Below are positions 25,236-36,738 of a stretch of DNA of 64,000 nucleotides, piece by piece (the stretch's first letter is position 1; the number at the start of each line of letters is the position of its first letter). Below the pieces are notes generated by a model. It saw nothing but the letters and a program-made list of their open reading frames with translations, was not told the DNA's origin and did no database searches. The DNA comes from Microcebus murinus. Its lineage: Eukaryota; Chordata; Mammalia; Primates; Cheirogaleidae. The stretch lies in contig NC_134120.1 in assembly GCF_040939455.1 (NCBI RefSeq), positions 56,497,001 to 56,561,000 on the forward strand, written 5' to 3'. The position numbers and the translations under genes were made by a program.

Positions 25236-26989
25236 GATTGAATGAATGTGGGGATGCCATTTCCATTGCTACTGCACGCACTTCGGACACTGTGCTCGAC
25301 TGCCGTGTGTCTGAGGCCAGACCCTCCCGAGAATGGGCGGGGACTGCGGGGACTAAGACAGAGACTAGGTTTTTGTCTTCCTGGGATGAATGCTTTAGTC
25401 GGAGGAAATTGGAGAATGGAAGGCAGACACTGATAACCAAAGGCATGACCATGAAAGAGGCCAGACGAGAGTAAGTCCTGTGGGATAAATTCAGAAGTGT
25501 GGTGTAACAGTGAGTGACAGGGCAGGGGTTTAGGTGGAGCAGAAAGAGGTAGGTGACATATGAGCCAAGACCCAGGGGAAATTGCCCATCAGAGCAGAAA
25601 GCAAGTGCAAAGGCCGTAAAGCACAAACAGCTGTACCTGTGTAGTAAAAACAACGCGAGTGTGGTTAGAGGGCGCAGGAACCATGGGCTCTGCGGGGAAG
25701 TTAAGGACTGAGTGTTTGCTTTTTAAGTGCTGGAGGGTTTAAAACAGAGGACTGACATCTGACTTCACTGTTAAAAGACTCAGGTGGCTGGCAGTAGAGA
25801 GTGGACAACACAGAAGCATCTAGAACAGGAGGAGCCTCAGGAGGCAGCCGTCCAGTCGAGAGGAGGCAGGGATGGTACAGGCTGTTTGACTTGTTTCAAA
25901 TCCCCTTGTTGGTTTTTCACTATTTTGTTGTTAGACCTGAAAATGTGTGTGGCCTGGTTATTTTCAGATATTCTATAGCCATTGGATTATCTAGTTTCTA
26001 AGACTGTTTCTGTCCTTTGGGCCACTTTGTGGTTTGTTGTTGTTGTTGTTTTTACAATAAATAGTATAAACATAAGTCAGTGAGCAGACATAGAAAAGGA
26101 CAATCACATCTATTCTTTGCTCTCATGGGCCTGACAGGGACCACCCATCAGGGTTGGCTTCATGCACACACCTAGAGAGAGAAATGTGGGGTTTTCTGAA
26201 AGTTTCCCTCATCCCAAAATAATCTCCTTCATTGGTTAGTACAAAATTCCAAGAATCCAAAAGTCCATAATTTTCCAATGTGTCCTCCCAGAACATCAGT
26301 GCCAAGGGTAACAGATAGGAGTTCTGTGGCCAAATAGGTTTGGGAAACATTATCTATTATACTAAATTCTTAAAAAGTCACAATGTACAGTAGATGCTAC
26401 ATTCTGAACAGTCTTGCCATGCAGAACATTTAAATTATTAGCCCAGCATTTCTCAAAATATCTAATCACAAACTCTTAATAACTCACTGTTGCAAATTAT
26501 TTCAAGAAGATACTGAACATCTGTGTAAAACAAAAATGTTTCCCAACAGGAATTATATCACAAAATTCAAAGAACCCCTTGAGGAGAAAGAAAGAATGAT
26601 AGATGACTTGGTGAGGCACGGAGGAGACAAAGATCAGGTGCAAGGGGCATTGACAATGAACTGCAGACACCACAGACAACCTCTGAAACTCTTTTATATC
26701 TGTCCCAGTGTTGCTTAATGTTAAAGGAGAAAGAAGAAATCAGGCAAGCAAAAAAATCTTTTCTTATATTTCAATTAAGAAATGAAATGGAGATGAAGTG
26801 TCCACAATTGAACCAGGAATACACAGATGGGAAAGTACAAATGGTAATACTTACAGGCTTTCAAAATAACATTTTAAAAAATTATCAAATTCCTTTTGGG
26901 CAACAGCCAAAACAGAAACCTAGAAAGCAGTAATGTCAAAAGTGATAAAAAGATATGAATCAACAAAAACTCAGGCAGAAGTTTCCTTT
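25236..26989. other. Intronic sequence with an old repeat
   Basis: About 25590-25800 ('gcaagtgcaaaggccgtaaa', 'gaggactgacatctgacttc') follows a common ancient mammalian repeat I cannot name with confidence. 26032-26053 is a short GTT run. About 26345-26460 has hAT-like ends ('gtttcccaaacc' on the minus strand). The frames at 26536-26933 (+) may belong to the gag trace that follows. Confidence 0.35.
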
Positions 26990-26994
26990 GACAC

Positions 26995-27125
26995 TGGAGC
27001 AAACAAAAGCCAATGCTATTTTAAGACAGGAAAGGCTGGGCACATGAACATTTTGGAATACCATATGATTCTGGCAAGTACTGGGAAATGTATATAGATC
27101 TCAAGGACTGAGAGGACAGGAAAAA
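26995..27125 (+). pseudogene. Degenerate retroviral gag nucleocapsid trace
   Basis: The plus-strand reading has two adjacent segments with the spacing of CCHC zinc knuckles. The first (about 27011-27050) keeps one Cys, the central Gly-Lys and the Gly-His but has lost two Cys. The second (about 27065-27105) keeps a Gly-Lys and Trp pattern with frame disruption. The stretch before it is Lys/Gln-rich, as in the end of gag. The best guess is a class II (betaretrovirus-like) ERV. It is broken by stops and shifts and cannot be functional. No LTR was identified. Confidence 0.35.
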
Positions 27126-30109
27126 TTGGTCCAAATCAGAGAATGATTTTTTAAAAAGTGACCGAAAGAAACAAAATCACCAAGGGACTATTAAAACTCC
27201 ATTTCAAATGTGCTTTTTAAAGAAAATGTCTTTATATGTATGCTCAAATTTATAAAACATTATGATAGTATGGGTCACATTGCAAAGGTATTCTCAACAA
27301 GGTTTGTTTGACCAACATACTTCTCCTTCCCTGCAAGGCCAGCTCTGCATTTAGCACATACCTTCCAGAGCCAGATCTGATCTGCAAATCTGAGTACAGC
27401 TACATTGGAATAAATAACCAATTGGAGTCACAGGGGAAAGATACTATCTGAGATTTGTTCCCTTCTAAGCAGTAACTTTGGGAAGATATACCCTTATTCT
27501 AAAGATATTTACTCAAAATATTTGATAGCCAATTTAAGAAATGTCTTTAGGGACCATGTCATGTCTTTTAAAACAACCTCCATGGTAGGAAATTGTTACA
27601 CATTGAGGGTGGTTTTAATGTTTGACAATAGCCCAAAGTAATTACAAGCTGAGTCCAGTGAACGAGACGGTGTCACCATGCATCAGAAATGCAGTGTGGC
27701 TCTAAGGCAAGGCAACAGCAAATGTGATGATGCTTTGAAAAGTATTGCTAAAGAGGTTTGTGGTTGTTAATGAAAAATTCTGGGGAGCTGGAGACTTCTT
27801 GAAAATATAGGCTCACAAGATACAAACCCCATTTTGTGACATCTCGCTTCCCATAGCCTTGACATGTGACCTTTAATGCCCTCTCCTGATGAAGATGGGG
27901 TGCCAGAGGCTGTGAACTGGAGCAACTCTGTCTAGCCCACAGGTGGCAAGCCTGGCTCTAGCTAAGAAAGCTTCACTGCTTACCAGCTAGGCTGACTTTG
28001 GGTCTCCAGGTCAGCAAGGGTCGGGAGTAGCCAGGCATGAGCAAGGTCTAATATTTAACTTGAAAAAGGAAGGGGGAGGAGTGGCAATGCAGGGAGCCCA
28101 CACCCCATGGGTAGTGCTGACGCCACCACAGCAACACCTGCATGGGGAGCCCTCCCCTGGGACTCTCTTACCTACACACACCTGATGTCTTTGCTCAGCC
28201 TCCCTTTGCCTGTATAGATAATAGATCTACAGTGTCACTGCAATGTTGTACTGATTACATTTAGTATTTTACTCAAAATGTCTTTTTCTGACCCACGTCT
28301 TATTTATACAGTCCTACGTTCCTACAAGGTTGTTTCACCTCAATTAGTAGCTATAATGTAGCTTGATTTTTCTTAATAGCCATGTCTAATCACAAACTAT
28401 GGGCGGTAACATTCCTTTATGTCTGCATAGACACAAAGCCAATTCAAAACCAAAGGTGGTCACGCTTCTTGTTCTTGTTACTGCCATTGTGGGTGATGCT
28501 TGTCTGTGTGGTTCTGTATGAGGAGCAAGTGAGGGGATGGGCAAAACCCCAGCATTGCAAGGCCCTCGCTAGAATGTCTCTCCTTCATAATCAACTGTTT
28601 TGTAAAATTCTGAATCAAATTATCTAACATGTTAAAAAATTATTTTACTTAGTAGTTCCTAATCCTTTTATGAGAGCACATTCTAAGTAATGTATTTATG
28701 ATGGTTACTAAGAGGCCAGAACAATTTAAATATGAAACTTCTAGTGTGCAGGTAAAAAGTGGTGATTTGTAGTCATACCTTTTAATATTAAAAAAGGATG
28801 TACAGAAATACTGCTCTAAGAATCATGAAAACATGTCTTAGCCTTGAACACCTCATTCTAGAGACGATGTAATTCTGTAGACTTGGCAAAGTCACAGGCT
28901 TCATTATGAACAGGACCCGCACGTGCTCATCAGACCTTCAGACCAGGGCTCTTTCCACACCACGCGCTGCCAGATTCTCTAGCAGGGCCTGAGTTCCTGC
29001 TGCAGTGCCCAAGCCCATGCTGCGGGCAAGCAGGGACAGTCCCGGGAAAGCAGGAGGGGAGGATGTGGCAGGGCCAAGCATGGCTCATTGCTGACATCTC
29101 TATAATTCACTTCCGTGGTGGGTCAACATTACCAGCTTGTTAAGGGTGTATATTCTTCCTCCTTTTCTATACCTGTGGCCAAAACTGCTGACCTGGAGGA
29201 TGTGACCACAAGAGAAAACAGATCGATTGTGTGGTTCCAATAGAGCCGAAGAGATTTTAAAAAATAATATGCACTCTGAAGAGGATACTCGGTCAAGATT
29301 TACCATCATCAAATGGGTTTTTCCTTCTCTATTCACTAAAAAGGGTGTTAAATGCCATACTGATAAAATGCACATTCATGAGATTCACATATTGTATAGA
29401 TTCAGCTGGTATAAATTTTATATTCAAATATTTAAAAACCAATAGCAATAGAAAGCTAGACCTATCTCTATTTTCAGACTTCTGAGAATGTTTTAATTAG
29501 CCAGTTGGCAAATATTTCTTCAGGGCTAACTGTGTATTATTGCCCTTGTTGGAGAGCTGAAGGGTAATGATCAGACACAATCTTTACGGTTTGAAAAGAC
29601 TATAACTCAAAAAATCTTCTCTGAAATGGCTGCTATCTATATGTTAAGCAGTACGTTCAGTGCTGGGGGGTGTCAGCAAGGATTATACAGTGTCCCTGAA
29701 CTTGCAAACACACAGAAGAGAAGAGAGATCATGTTGTTAAGCACAAAACTCTATGTTGAGTATTAACAAAGGAGGGAGTGAATACAGAAGGAATAATTCA
29801 TTCTGCCTGCCACGGCAGGAACGTCAAAGAAAGAGAAAGATGTCACAGTTGTCACATTGTTTCAAAAGTAACAATGGACAGGGACACAGAGGCTACCCAG
29901 CATATCTGATTGGGGGATGGTGCAAGGACAAGACCACCCTCAACCTTTGACAGGTCATGTTCCAAGGCTTCCTGTAAGCTGACTGGAGCTCGAATAATCT
30001 GCCGAAGGAAACTGTGTTTCTCTTGACGAGCAGGAACTCGAACTAGCCCACACATCTTATTCAACTAATAGCAATGCCTAACTTCTGAGTCTGGAACTAT
30101 CTGTGTAGG
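27126..30109. other. Intronic sequence, nothing recognised
   Basis: About 3 kb without a firm repeat call. 29620-29740 resembles the unnamed old repeat at 19875. 'cattgtttcaaaagtaacaatg' near 29857 is a minor inverted repeat. The short frames at 28382-28627 and 29100-29445 are unremarkable. Confidence 0.45.
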
Positions 30110-30340
30110 AGCTACTATTTATTTATGTCAAGCACTGCCTGAAACACTTGATAAGCATTTTTGTCTAAACTGTGCAACAATCCTCTGAGCTAAGTACTAT
30201 TATTATCAACTCATGTTACAGATGAAATATCTCAAAAACAGAGAGGTCAAACAACCTGATCAAGGTCACACAGCTGTATGACAAAGCCAAGATCTGTGCC
30301 CAAACAATCTAGCTTTACAGCTGGGCTTCTTAGTCAGGAT
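30110..30340 (-). mobile_element. MIR SINE, nearly full length
   Basis: Reverse MIR with 'gagctaagtactattattat', 'catgttacagatgaaatatc' and 'caaggtcacacagctgtatg'. Among the best-preserved MIRs in the window. Confidence 0.88.
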
Positions 30341-30377
30341 GGCACATTTCCCCCTGGAAGTCAGAAACCATATAATG

Positions 30378-30411
30378 AAAAAAAAAAAAAGGAGGAGGAG
30401 GAAGAGAAAGA
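30378..30411. repeat. A-run and GAG/GAA simple repeat
   Basis: A13 followed by (GGA)n and GAAGAGAAAG. Confidence 0.9.
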
Positions 30412-31274
30412 TTTTTGTGTCCTGTTTTCTGCATATAGAGCTGACCCTGAGAAAGATGTGCTACTGTCTGTGTTGGGACTCTTCTTGATAAGTTCTTATA
30501 TGTCCAGTGAAACTATGATCCCCTAAAAAAGCCCCGGGCATCTGGATTGTAGCTATATCCACCATTTAAAAATTCTTTTTCCCATTCATTTAAAATGTCC
30601 AATCCCAACTGGATGGTAGGATGAAAATAAGCCATTTGAACTAACATATTAATATACAGGTAACACATAGCCATTTTATCTTCACACAGATACTTGCACA
30701 TTAAATGAAGAGACTTGTTACTCAAGGAAATGGGATGGGAAAGTACAAGGAAAATGTAATTGGCAGTGTAGCAGGGTCCTTCCTCGAGGGGACCTGGGTT
30801 CCCCTTCACTTAAGGAGTTCTGCACTTTCTGTACACTGCTCATGTCTGGGAATTGCTTGAGGGGCCGTGACTCTCTGCTTTGGTAATTCAAGCTTGACTT
30901 TTGTTCACTTGACCTAGAGCCCTTCTGCTTAATGCAAATCAAGTCACAATGCAGTAAACTGCCCATCTAATTTCACTTCTAGAAATAGTAGTCAAGGCCA
31001 ATGGTCTGCAAGTCAGGCCATTGTCATTGCTGCCATGGCGCCACCATCCAAGATGGTACCACGCCCACCTGGTCTTTGGTGATCAAGTGCTGCCCTGTGG
31101 CCTGTCCCACCAGATCCAACTATCCCCACTGCACTTAAGCATCCCCAGTCAGTGGCAGCAGCTCCCACTGTGATTTCTGACTCACAGAGGAGAGAAACCA
31201 CAGAGTTCCTCACAAACTTCTCATGGTCATGGTGGAAGATGTGTCCTCTAGACCCTCCCAAGGTGGCTGAGCAG
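30412..31274. other. Intronic sequence, nothing recognised
   Basis: Overlapping minus-strand frames at 30513-30966 without domains. 31010-31270 is GC-richer and may be the beginning of the ERV-like segment that follows. Confidence 0.4.
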
Positions 31275-31745
31275 ATCTTTTATGATAAATCCACTTAACA
31301 CCCCAATCTCACTAAGCCTTTGAAGATCTTCCTCCACAGTGTACCAAGGAAACTAATTTCTACTTCATTTAGTGTAGGCCACCTTTTGGTCCATGTTTCA
31401 GTTAACCAAGCAGACAAACTGTTGGAGCCCTTTCTAACCCCTGGAGGTAGAACTTTGAATCCACAAGCTCTGCTTGGTGGGCCCATATTGATAAATTATG
31501 TCCAACCCAACTTTATGTTCCTTCCATGATTATTCCACTCCCTAGCACACACTCCCACACATACTCTCCAGATCCCCCTCTATGGAAACTGGGAAAATTA
31601 TGTAGTTCTTTTGGAGTATGGCACATCTCCTCATGGGTCACACTCTGTACCTCACCTTTAGGGGCCTGCAGGGACCAGTCTAGCTGTAGGTCCAGAAGCA
31701 AAGAAAGGTGGTGAGGGGGTTCTTAGAGATCAGCAGTGTCTGCAA
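31275..31745 (+). mobile_element. Old ERV/MaLR internal fragment
   Basis: 'taccaaggaaactaatttct', 'ttggtgggcccatattgata', 'tatgttccttccatgattat' and 'acctttaggggcctgcaggg' follow, in order, the internal part of an old LTR retrotransposon of the ERVL/MaLR kind. The frame is broken throughout. Family from memory only. Confidence 0.45.
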
Positions 31746-31809
31746 GGCACATTAACTGCTTTCATCTGCAGGGGCAGAGACGGGTACTGCTATCAGCATG
31801 CTAACATCT

Positions 31810-32190
31810 ATTGTCTGTCACTGTGACAGACCCACTTCCCCACATTATCAACCAAAATGGAGATGACATCCCCCGCTTCCTTGGCAGTTAGGCTGGTGGC
31901 TGAGATTATGAAATTCAGGCTTGGCGTGCAAGCGCAAGTGATTCACACAGCTTCCCAGCCGTGCCCTTGGCGGATGGAGAGGGAGCTCTCTCCTGCACGG
32001 GCTGCCTCCGACCCTCAGCCTCATGTGGACACGTAATGGGCTGTCGTGAGCCACAGGGATGAGAGCAACCCCAGGGGACAGCAGAGCAATGGCTGAGTCC
32101 CCGGAAACCTCGTGGAGCAGAGCTGGCACACCCACTCCGGATCAACTGCGCCTGGACGCCCGTGGGAGAGAAATAAAGTTTGTCTTACCT
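31810..32190 (+). mobile_element. Possible LTR-type repeat end
   Basis: The end 'ggagagaaataaagtttgtc' with the upstream 'tcaactgcgcctggacgccc' resembles the poly-A-signal end of a common mammalian LTR-type repeat. The left boundary is uncertain. Confidence 0.3.
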
Positions 32191-33006
32191 AAGTCTCATA
32201 ACCCTGAGAAACCTACATGGGAAAGAGGACTCACAAAAAGCAGAATTGTCTTTGCTTAGAACTGGCTGAAAGGGCTGCCCATCAGCTGGAGGGAAGAACA
32301 TACCTGTTACCAGGACAGGACTAGGAGCCTGCTGGCCCAAACCAGGTGGTGCACTGGCAACGGTGCTGCCCGATTTGACCCCGTTAAGGCTGGAGTGTAA
32401 CTGACCACTGGAAAGGCCCCAAGTACCCTTCTCTGAAGAACATACTTTGGAGGCTGTGAGCAGGGAAGGGCACATCTGCCCCTCCACCAGGCGAAAACAG
32501 AAAGGGGACAAGAGGCCATCGTGGAGGCGTGAGGTTCTCCAGGCTGCAGGACACACAGGACATGAAGCGAGGTGACCACGTGTGAACCAAGATGAAAGAG
32601 AGAGGCCAAATCTAGCGGAGCATCTACAAATGAGGTACTTGGTGTGGACAGCACTGGCACCTGAAGGACAGTGGCACCAACCGTCTCATCACAAATGGGC
32701 AGGTTAAGGAGCAGAGGGACAGCTTGTTCACTCGACCTAGAACTTTTCTGAGCACACACCGGAGAAGGCTGCAGGGGAAGATAGATGCTTGGTGTTGATC
32801 AAGTCGAATCTAAAGCAGGGTGGAGAGTTTGGAGTTGGAAAAACTACTGTAGGGACAGTCATCTGATTTGGATCATCCTTTATTCTAATAACTCCTGAAG
32901 AGAGTAAAGTCTCATCAAAAGCTTCATCTCCAGGTGATGAGTGAAATCGCCACAAAAAACCCAAGTAGGTCCTGGCAGAACTGACCTCTAGATAGAACAA
33001 ATCCAT
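32185..33006 (-). other. Cluster of unidentified minus-strand frames
   Basis: From an ATG at 33006, a frame runs 89 codons to 32737. A second frame then opens (to 32307, about 150 codons), overlapped by a third (32556-32185, about 123). All three minus-strand frames are unusually free of stops over 32380-32560. This could be a decayed processed gene with a shift near 32745, but I recognise no protein and see no poly-A tail. Chance is possible. Confidence 0.15.
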
Positions 33007-34224
33007 TTCTAATTTACAAAATGTACTTCAAATTTTCAAATTAATATATAAAGTTTAAATATGTCCACCTATAATATCCTAGTTTAATGCAGAATTGCGC
33101 CCAACCAGTACAGCACAAAAAGAATTCAAAAACAGCAAGTAATAATCAAGAAAACCAGAAAACGTCACCATCCTACAGGATATAGCAGGTAAGCAAGGTA
33201 TATGTATATTCCTTGGGAGCCATGAAAAACATTTTTTAAACTGGTAACTAGTATAACAGGTTTTTAAAGAAAACTACCAATACATAGAAAAAACGCAAAA
33301 TTATGTTACCTCTCTTAAATTTCAAAAATAATTTAGCTAAATTCCCATTACATAATTATTGGACAGTTCACAGATTAGGAAGTTGTTAAAAACTGTATGT
33401 CTGATGGGCTCTGCACAGATGTTTGGCACGTGCTCCAGGTCTCCTTGCTGTTTGGGTCTTGCTGCAACCTGGATGAGTCTGAAAGGACAAGTGTGGCAAA
33501 CCTTGATAGTGACAGCCAAATATTTTTTAAATGTTTTCTAAATATAGCTTTGTGATTAGCCTCAATTAAATTGGATATTTTTCTTTATGTTGTTTGCCTT
33601 ATTCCATGACCACAAAACTACTTAAAACCACAAATCTTACAAAATCTAATATTGTATGTTACATACATATATCATCATATTATTCTTAATTGGTCTAATT
33701 GTTCTTCGATATCCAGGTGGGCTTATACCATTCTAAATTCTCCTGAATATTTATACAAAACTTATAATATTATACACATTGTTACTATGTAACTTCATAT
33801 ACAACTATTAGTAGCACAAGGACCCAAAAGGAAAATGCCTTCTTAAAAATCAAATCAAATCATATTAAATAAGGATTAAAATGATACTGTAGTATTAGAA
33901 AGACAAAAGTAAACACTATCAACATTGTTCTAAGGAGAACATATTATTTAATCGGAAGAATGCAACTGCAGATATATAGAATGTTGAGTAAAACTGAGAT
34001 AGATCCTGATGATAAAAATCCTCACTGCCACACATACACCAAATTTCCCATAATTTGGCTCTAGGAAGGCACTAAGTTGCCTTCCTATGAATCCCACATA
34101 CTCAGGTCTGCTTCCTCCTGTCCATGCTGCTACTGTTAGTCTGCCGATTTCGACGGAGACGTTCCGGAGCATGGCTGCCCGCGCACCTCCATAAGGGCAT
34201 GCAGCCCCGCAGCGCGTGAGCATT
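33007..34224. other. AT-rich intronic sequence
   Basis: No repeat or gene recognised to 34080. At 34140-34225 a small cluster of CpGs occurs ('tttcgacggagacgttccgg', 'agccccgcagcgcgtgagc'), too short to call an island. Confidence 0.45.
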
Positions 34225-34385
34225 GTACAAGGTGTGTTGCGCACACTGTCCCACAGCCACTCAGAGAGGAGATGTGAGTATCTCCATTTTACAGAAAGGA
34301 AAATGAAGCAAACAAACAAAACAACTCTACAATTACATAGTGAAGGGCAGAGCCAGGACTGGATGGGAGTCTCTTAAATTGCCAA
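34225..34385 (-). mobile_element. MIR SINE
   Basis: Reverse MIR: 'tctccattttacagaaagga', 'acatagtgaagggcagagcc'. Diverged, with an inserted caaacaaacaaaac run. Confidence 0.7.
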
Positions 34386-34980
34386 GTGGCAACACCGTCC
34401 TCCCCTACAGATGACCTTCAAAGCGATCTGCTTATCTCTGACTACGAACAATGGCACATCGCCTAAAAGCAACACACATATTTACCAAACAACAGCACGG
34501 ACACGCAGCTCAGCCCCACGGCTCAGCAGACAAAGTCTGCGTTGACAAAATGTTTTATTGTAGAATGAAACATTTCTAATCCTTTCCACTATTAGTTTTT
34601 TCATCTCCAAAAGTGATAAATAGTATCTACCTATATAAGGCTGAGAAGGTGTGACAGAAAAGAAAGTTACTTTATTAAATGCTTTCCGTGAATCCTTCAG
34701 CAGCTGAAACGGCCCACCGCCGAGAGCTACAGACACGGCGACCGGCGACCCTACCACCGACCTGAGAAAAAGTAGCTTCATTCATTCCTCATTCTTGGGC
34801 TGTGTGTCAAGTGTGATTTCAAAATGACATAGGATATGTAGGGGAAAATATATTATGGTGTAAAAAGAAAATTATTATTACATAGCCATACCCATATCTA
34901 TTTCAAAAGTGATCCCATATTTTTACTTAAACTATAATCCAACTATCTCTAAAGAAAATTTTAGAGATTCTTCCTGGATT
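34386..34980. other. Intronic sequence, nothing recognised
   Basis: Mixed composition. The frame at 34482-34781 (-) shows no domain. Confidence 0.45.
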
Positions 34981-35103
34981 TCAGTGTTTTTTCACAGAGC
35001 ACCAGTTGGTTGACTGATTCTTCTTTGTGGAAGAATCAGTCTTCTTTTCTGCTCTGCTCTTTCTTAAGTTCTGGTCACTTTTTTTAGGGGAAGCACCAGC
35101 CAT
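34981..35103 (-). other. Lys/Ser-rich 40-codon open frame
   Basis: ATG at 35103 (context gccATGG), stop TGA at 34983-34981. The 40-residue product is strongly basic (many Lys and Ser, few hydrophobics), like a nuclear-protein tail or a retrocopy remnant. It includes a perfect 12-bp hairpin (35012-35041). No family is recognised; it could be chance. Confidence 0.12.
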
Positions 35104-35397
35104 GGCCTCTGCCTGTCCTGTTTTCCCTCTGCTCTGCCTCAGCCAGGCTTCCTGTCCCCTCCCCCTGAATATGGGTAAGTGGGTCTTCTAGGCAAGACTA
35201 GGCGAGATGGAATTAATGTGTCAGATGGGTGAATAAAAACACACCAGTCCATTCCTGACCCTGGAATAAACTCAAATAATACACCTAGAAATGGGTGGTA
35301 CAGTAGCATCATGTTAAAAAAAAATAAATGTAAAAATATTTGTAAAATGTTCAAAAACTATCAGATACTATTATACTTATTAAAGAGTCTATAATAT

Positions 35398-35695
35398 GGC
35401 CAGGCCTGGTGGCTCACACCTGTAATCCTAGCACTTTGGGAGGCAAAGGCAGGAGGATCACTTGAGGCGAGGAGTTCGAGACCAGCCTGAACACACAGTG
35501 AAACCCTGTCACTACAAAAAATACAAAAATTAGCTGAGTGTAGTGGTGCATGCCTGTAGTCCCAAGTACTCCAGAGGCTGAGGCAGGAGGACCCCTTGAG
35601 CCCAGGTGCTGGAGGTTTCAGTGAACTATGGAGATGCCACTGTACTCTACCTGGGGCAACAGAGTGAGGTCTTGTCTCAAAAAAGAAAAAAAAAA
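35398..35695 (+). mobile_element. Older AluJ-like SINE
   Basis: Begins ggccaggcctggtggctcac. The linker 'actacaaaaaatacaaaaat' lacks the lemur extension, which argues for an older, shared-primate subfamily. Target duplication tctataatat (35388-35397) and tccataatat (35696-35705), one mismatch. Confidence 0.93.
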
Positions 35696-35705
35696 TCCAT
35701 AATAT

Positions 35706-36606
35706 TATGGAAAGTTTTTGCCTGTTTTTTCCCCCCATATATTATGTGTAAGAAAAAAACTCAAATGACTACCAATAAGTCACAGATATTTTGGGAGATA
35801 CTTGAAATTTTCAGTCACTATGGATACAGGCATATCTGCCACTGATGTTCGTTTTAAATGGTAAATAACATATCCTATTCTGGCTTTATTTTGCCTTTAA
35901 TACTCAAGAATCACACAACACCTACATTGAAGAGGCCTGATTTACTTACCACTTCCCTTTAAATTTCTTTCACAGGGAAAAAGAAAAACCCTACACATCA
36001 AATTAAACACAATGGAAGTTGGTTTTTAACATCCATCCATTAGGTGAAAAGACTAGGGCATCTCTGTGCAGGAAAATTTCAACATCAGTGTTAGAGAAAT
36101 GGGTTTAAAGGAGAAAATACATAAGCTTCTGCAAAGGCTTGGCTTTGCAGGCTGCATTTTCCAGATATAAAAATAGATAGCTAAAATGTAAAATCAATTC
36201 TAATAGCAAGCAGATCATTGCACTCTCCATGCTCAGGATATTAGAGAAACCTGAATATCTGATTTAGTAGCACCTTGGGAGGAGGCAGACCTGAAAACCC
36301 TCCAATAACCTTGAAAATCTCCACTTCCTGTAGAAGAGAAGCAAATGCTCAAATAAGGCGACATCTACCAGGGCTCTTTGGTACCTATCAGTACAGCGAT
36401 TAGAAGGCATCATTAATCTTCTAGGATGTGGGTTATCTTTCCTAAGCAGCAGCCAACAAGTGATGATGGGGTCAGTTGGTGTGCAGCGCCCCAGGAGCGC
36501 TGGCTCTCTCCCAGCCGGGGGCCCTCCACCTCCTCTGCTTGCCCCAGGCCAGGTTTCCATGAGGCTTGGAAAGCAGCTTGCTCTAGGCTGAGCTGGGGGG
36601 CCACAG
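35706..36606. other. Intronic sequence, nothing recognised
   Basis: No repeat or gene. The frames at 36264-36872 on both strands are compositional. Confidence 0.45.
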
Positions 36607-36738
36607 CCTTCTACCCCCACACTCACACTCATAACACTCTCTCACACATGCACACACCACTCACACTCACATACGTGCACTCTTACACACTCACACATGC
36701 TCACACAGACATTCACACACATACACTCTCACACACCC
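36607..36738. repeat. CA/CACTCA-rich simple repeat
   Basis: Imperfect array of cacact/cactca/cacaca units on the plus strand, about 130 bases. Confidence 0.93.
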
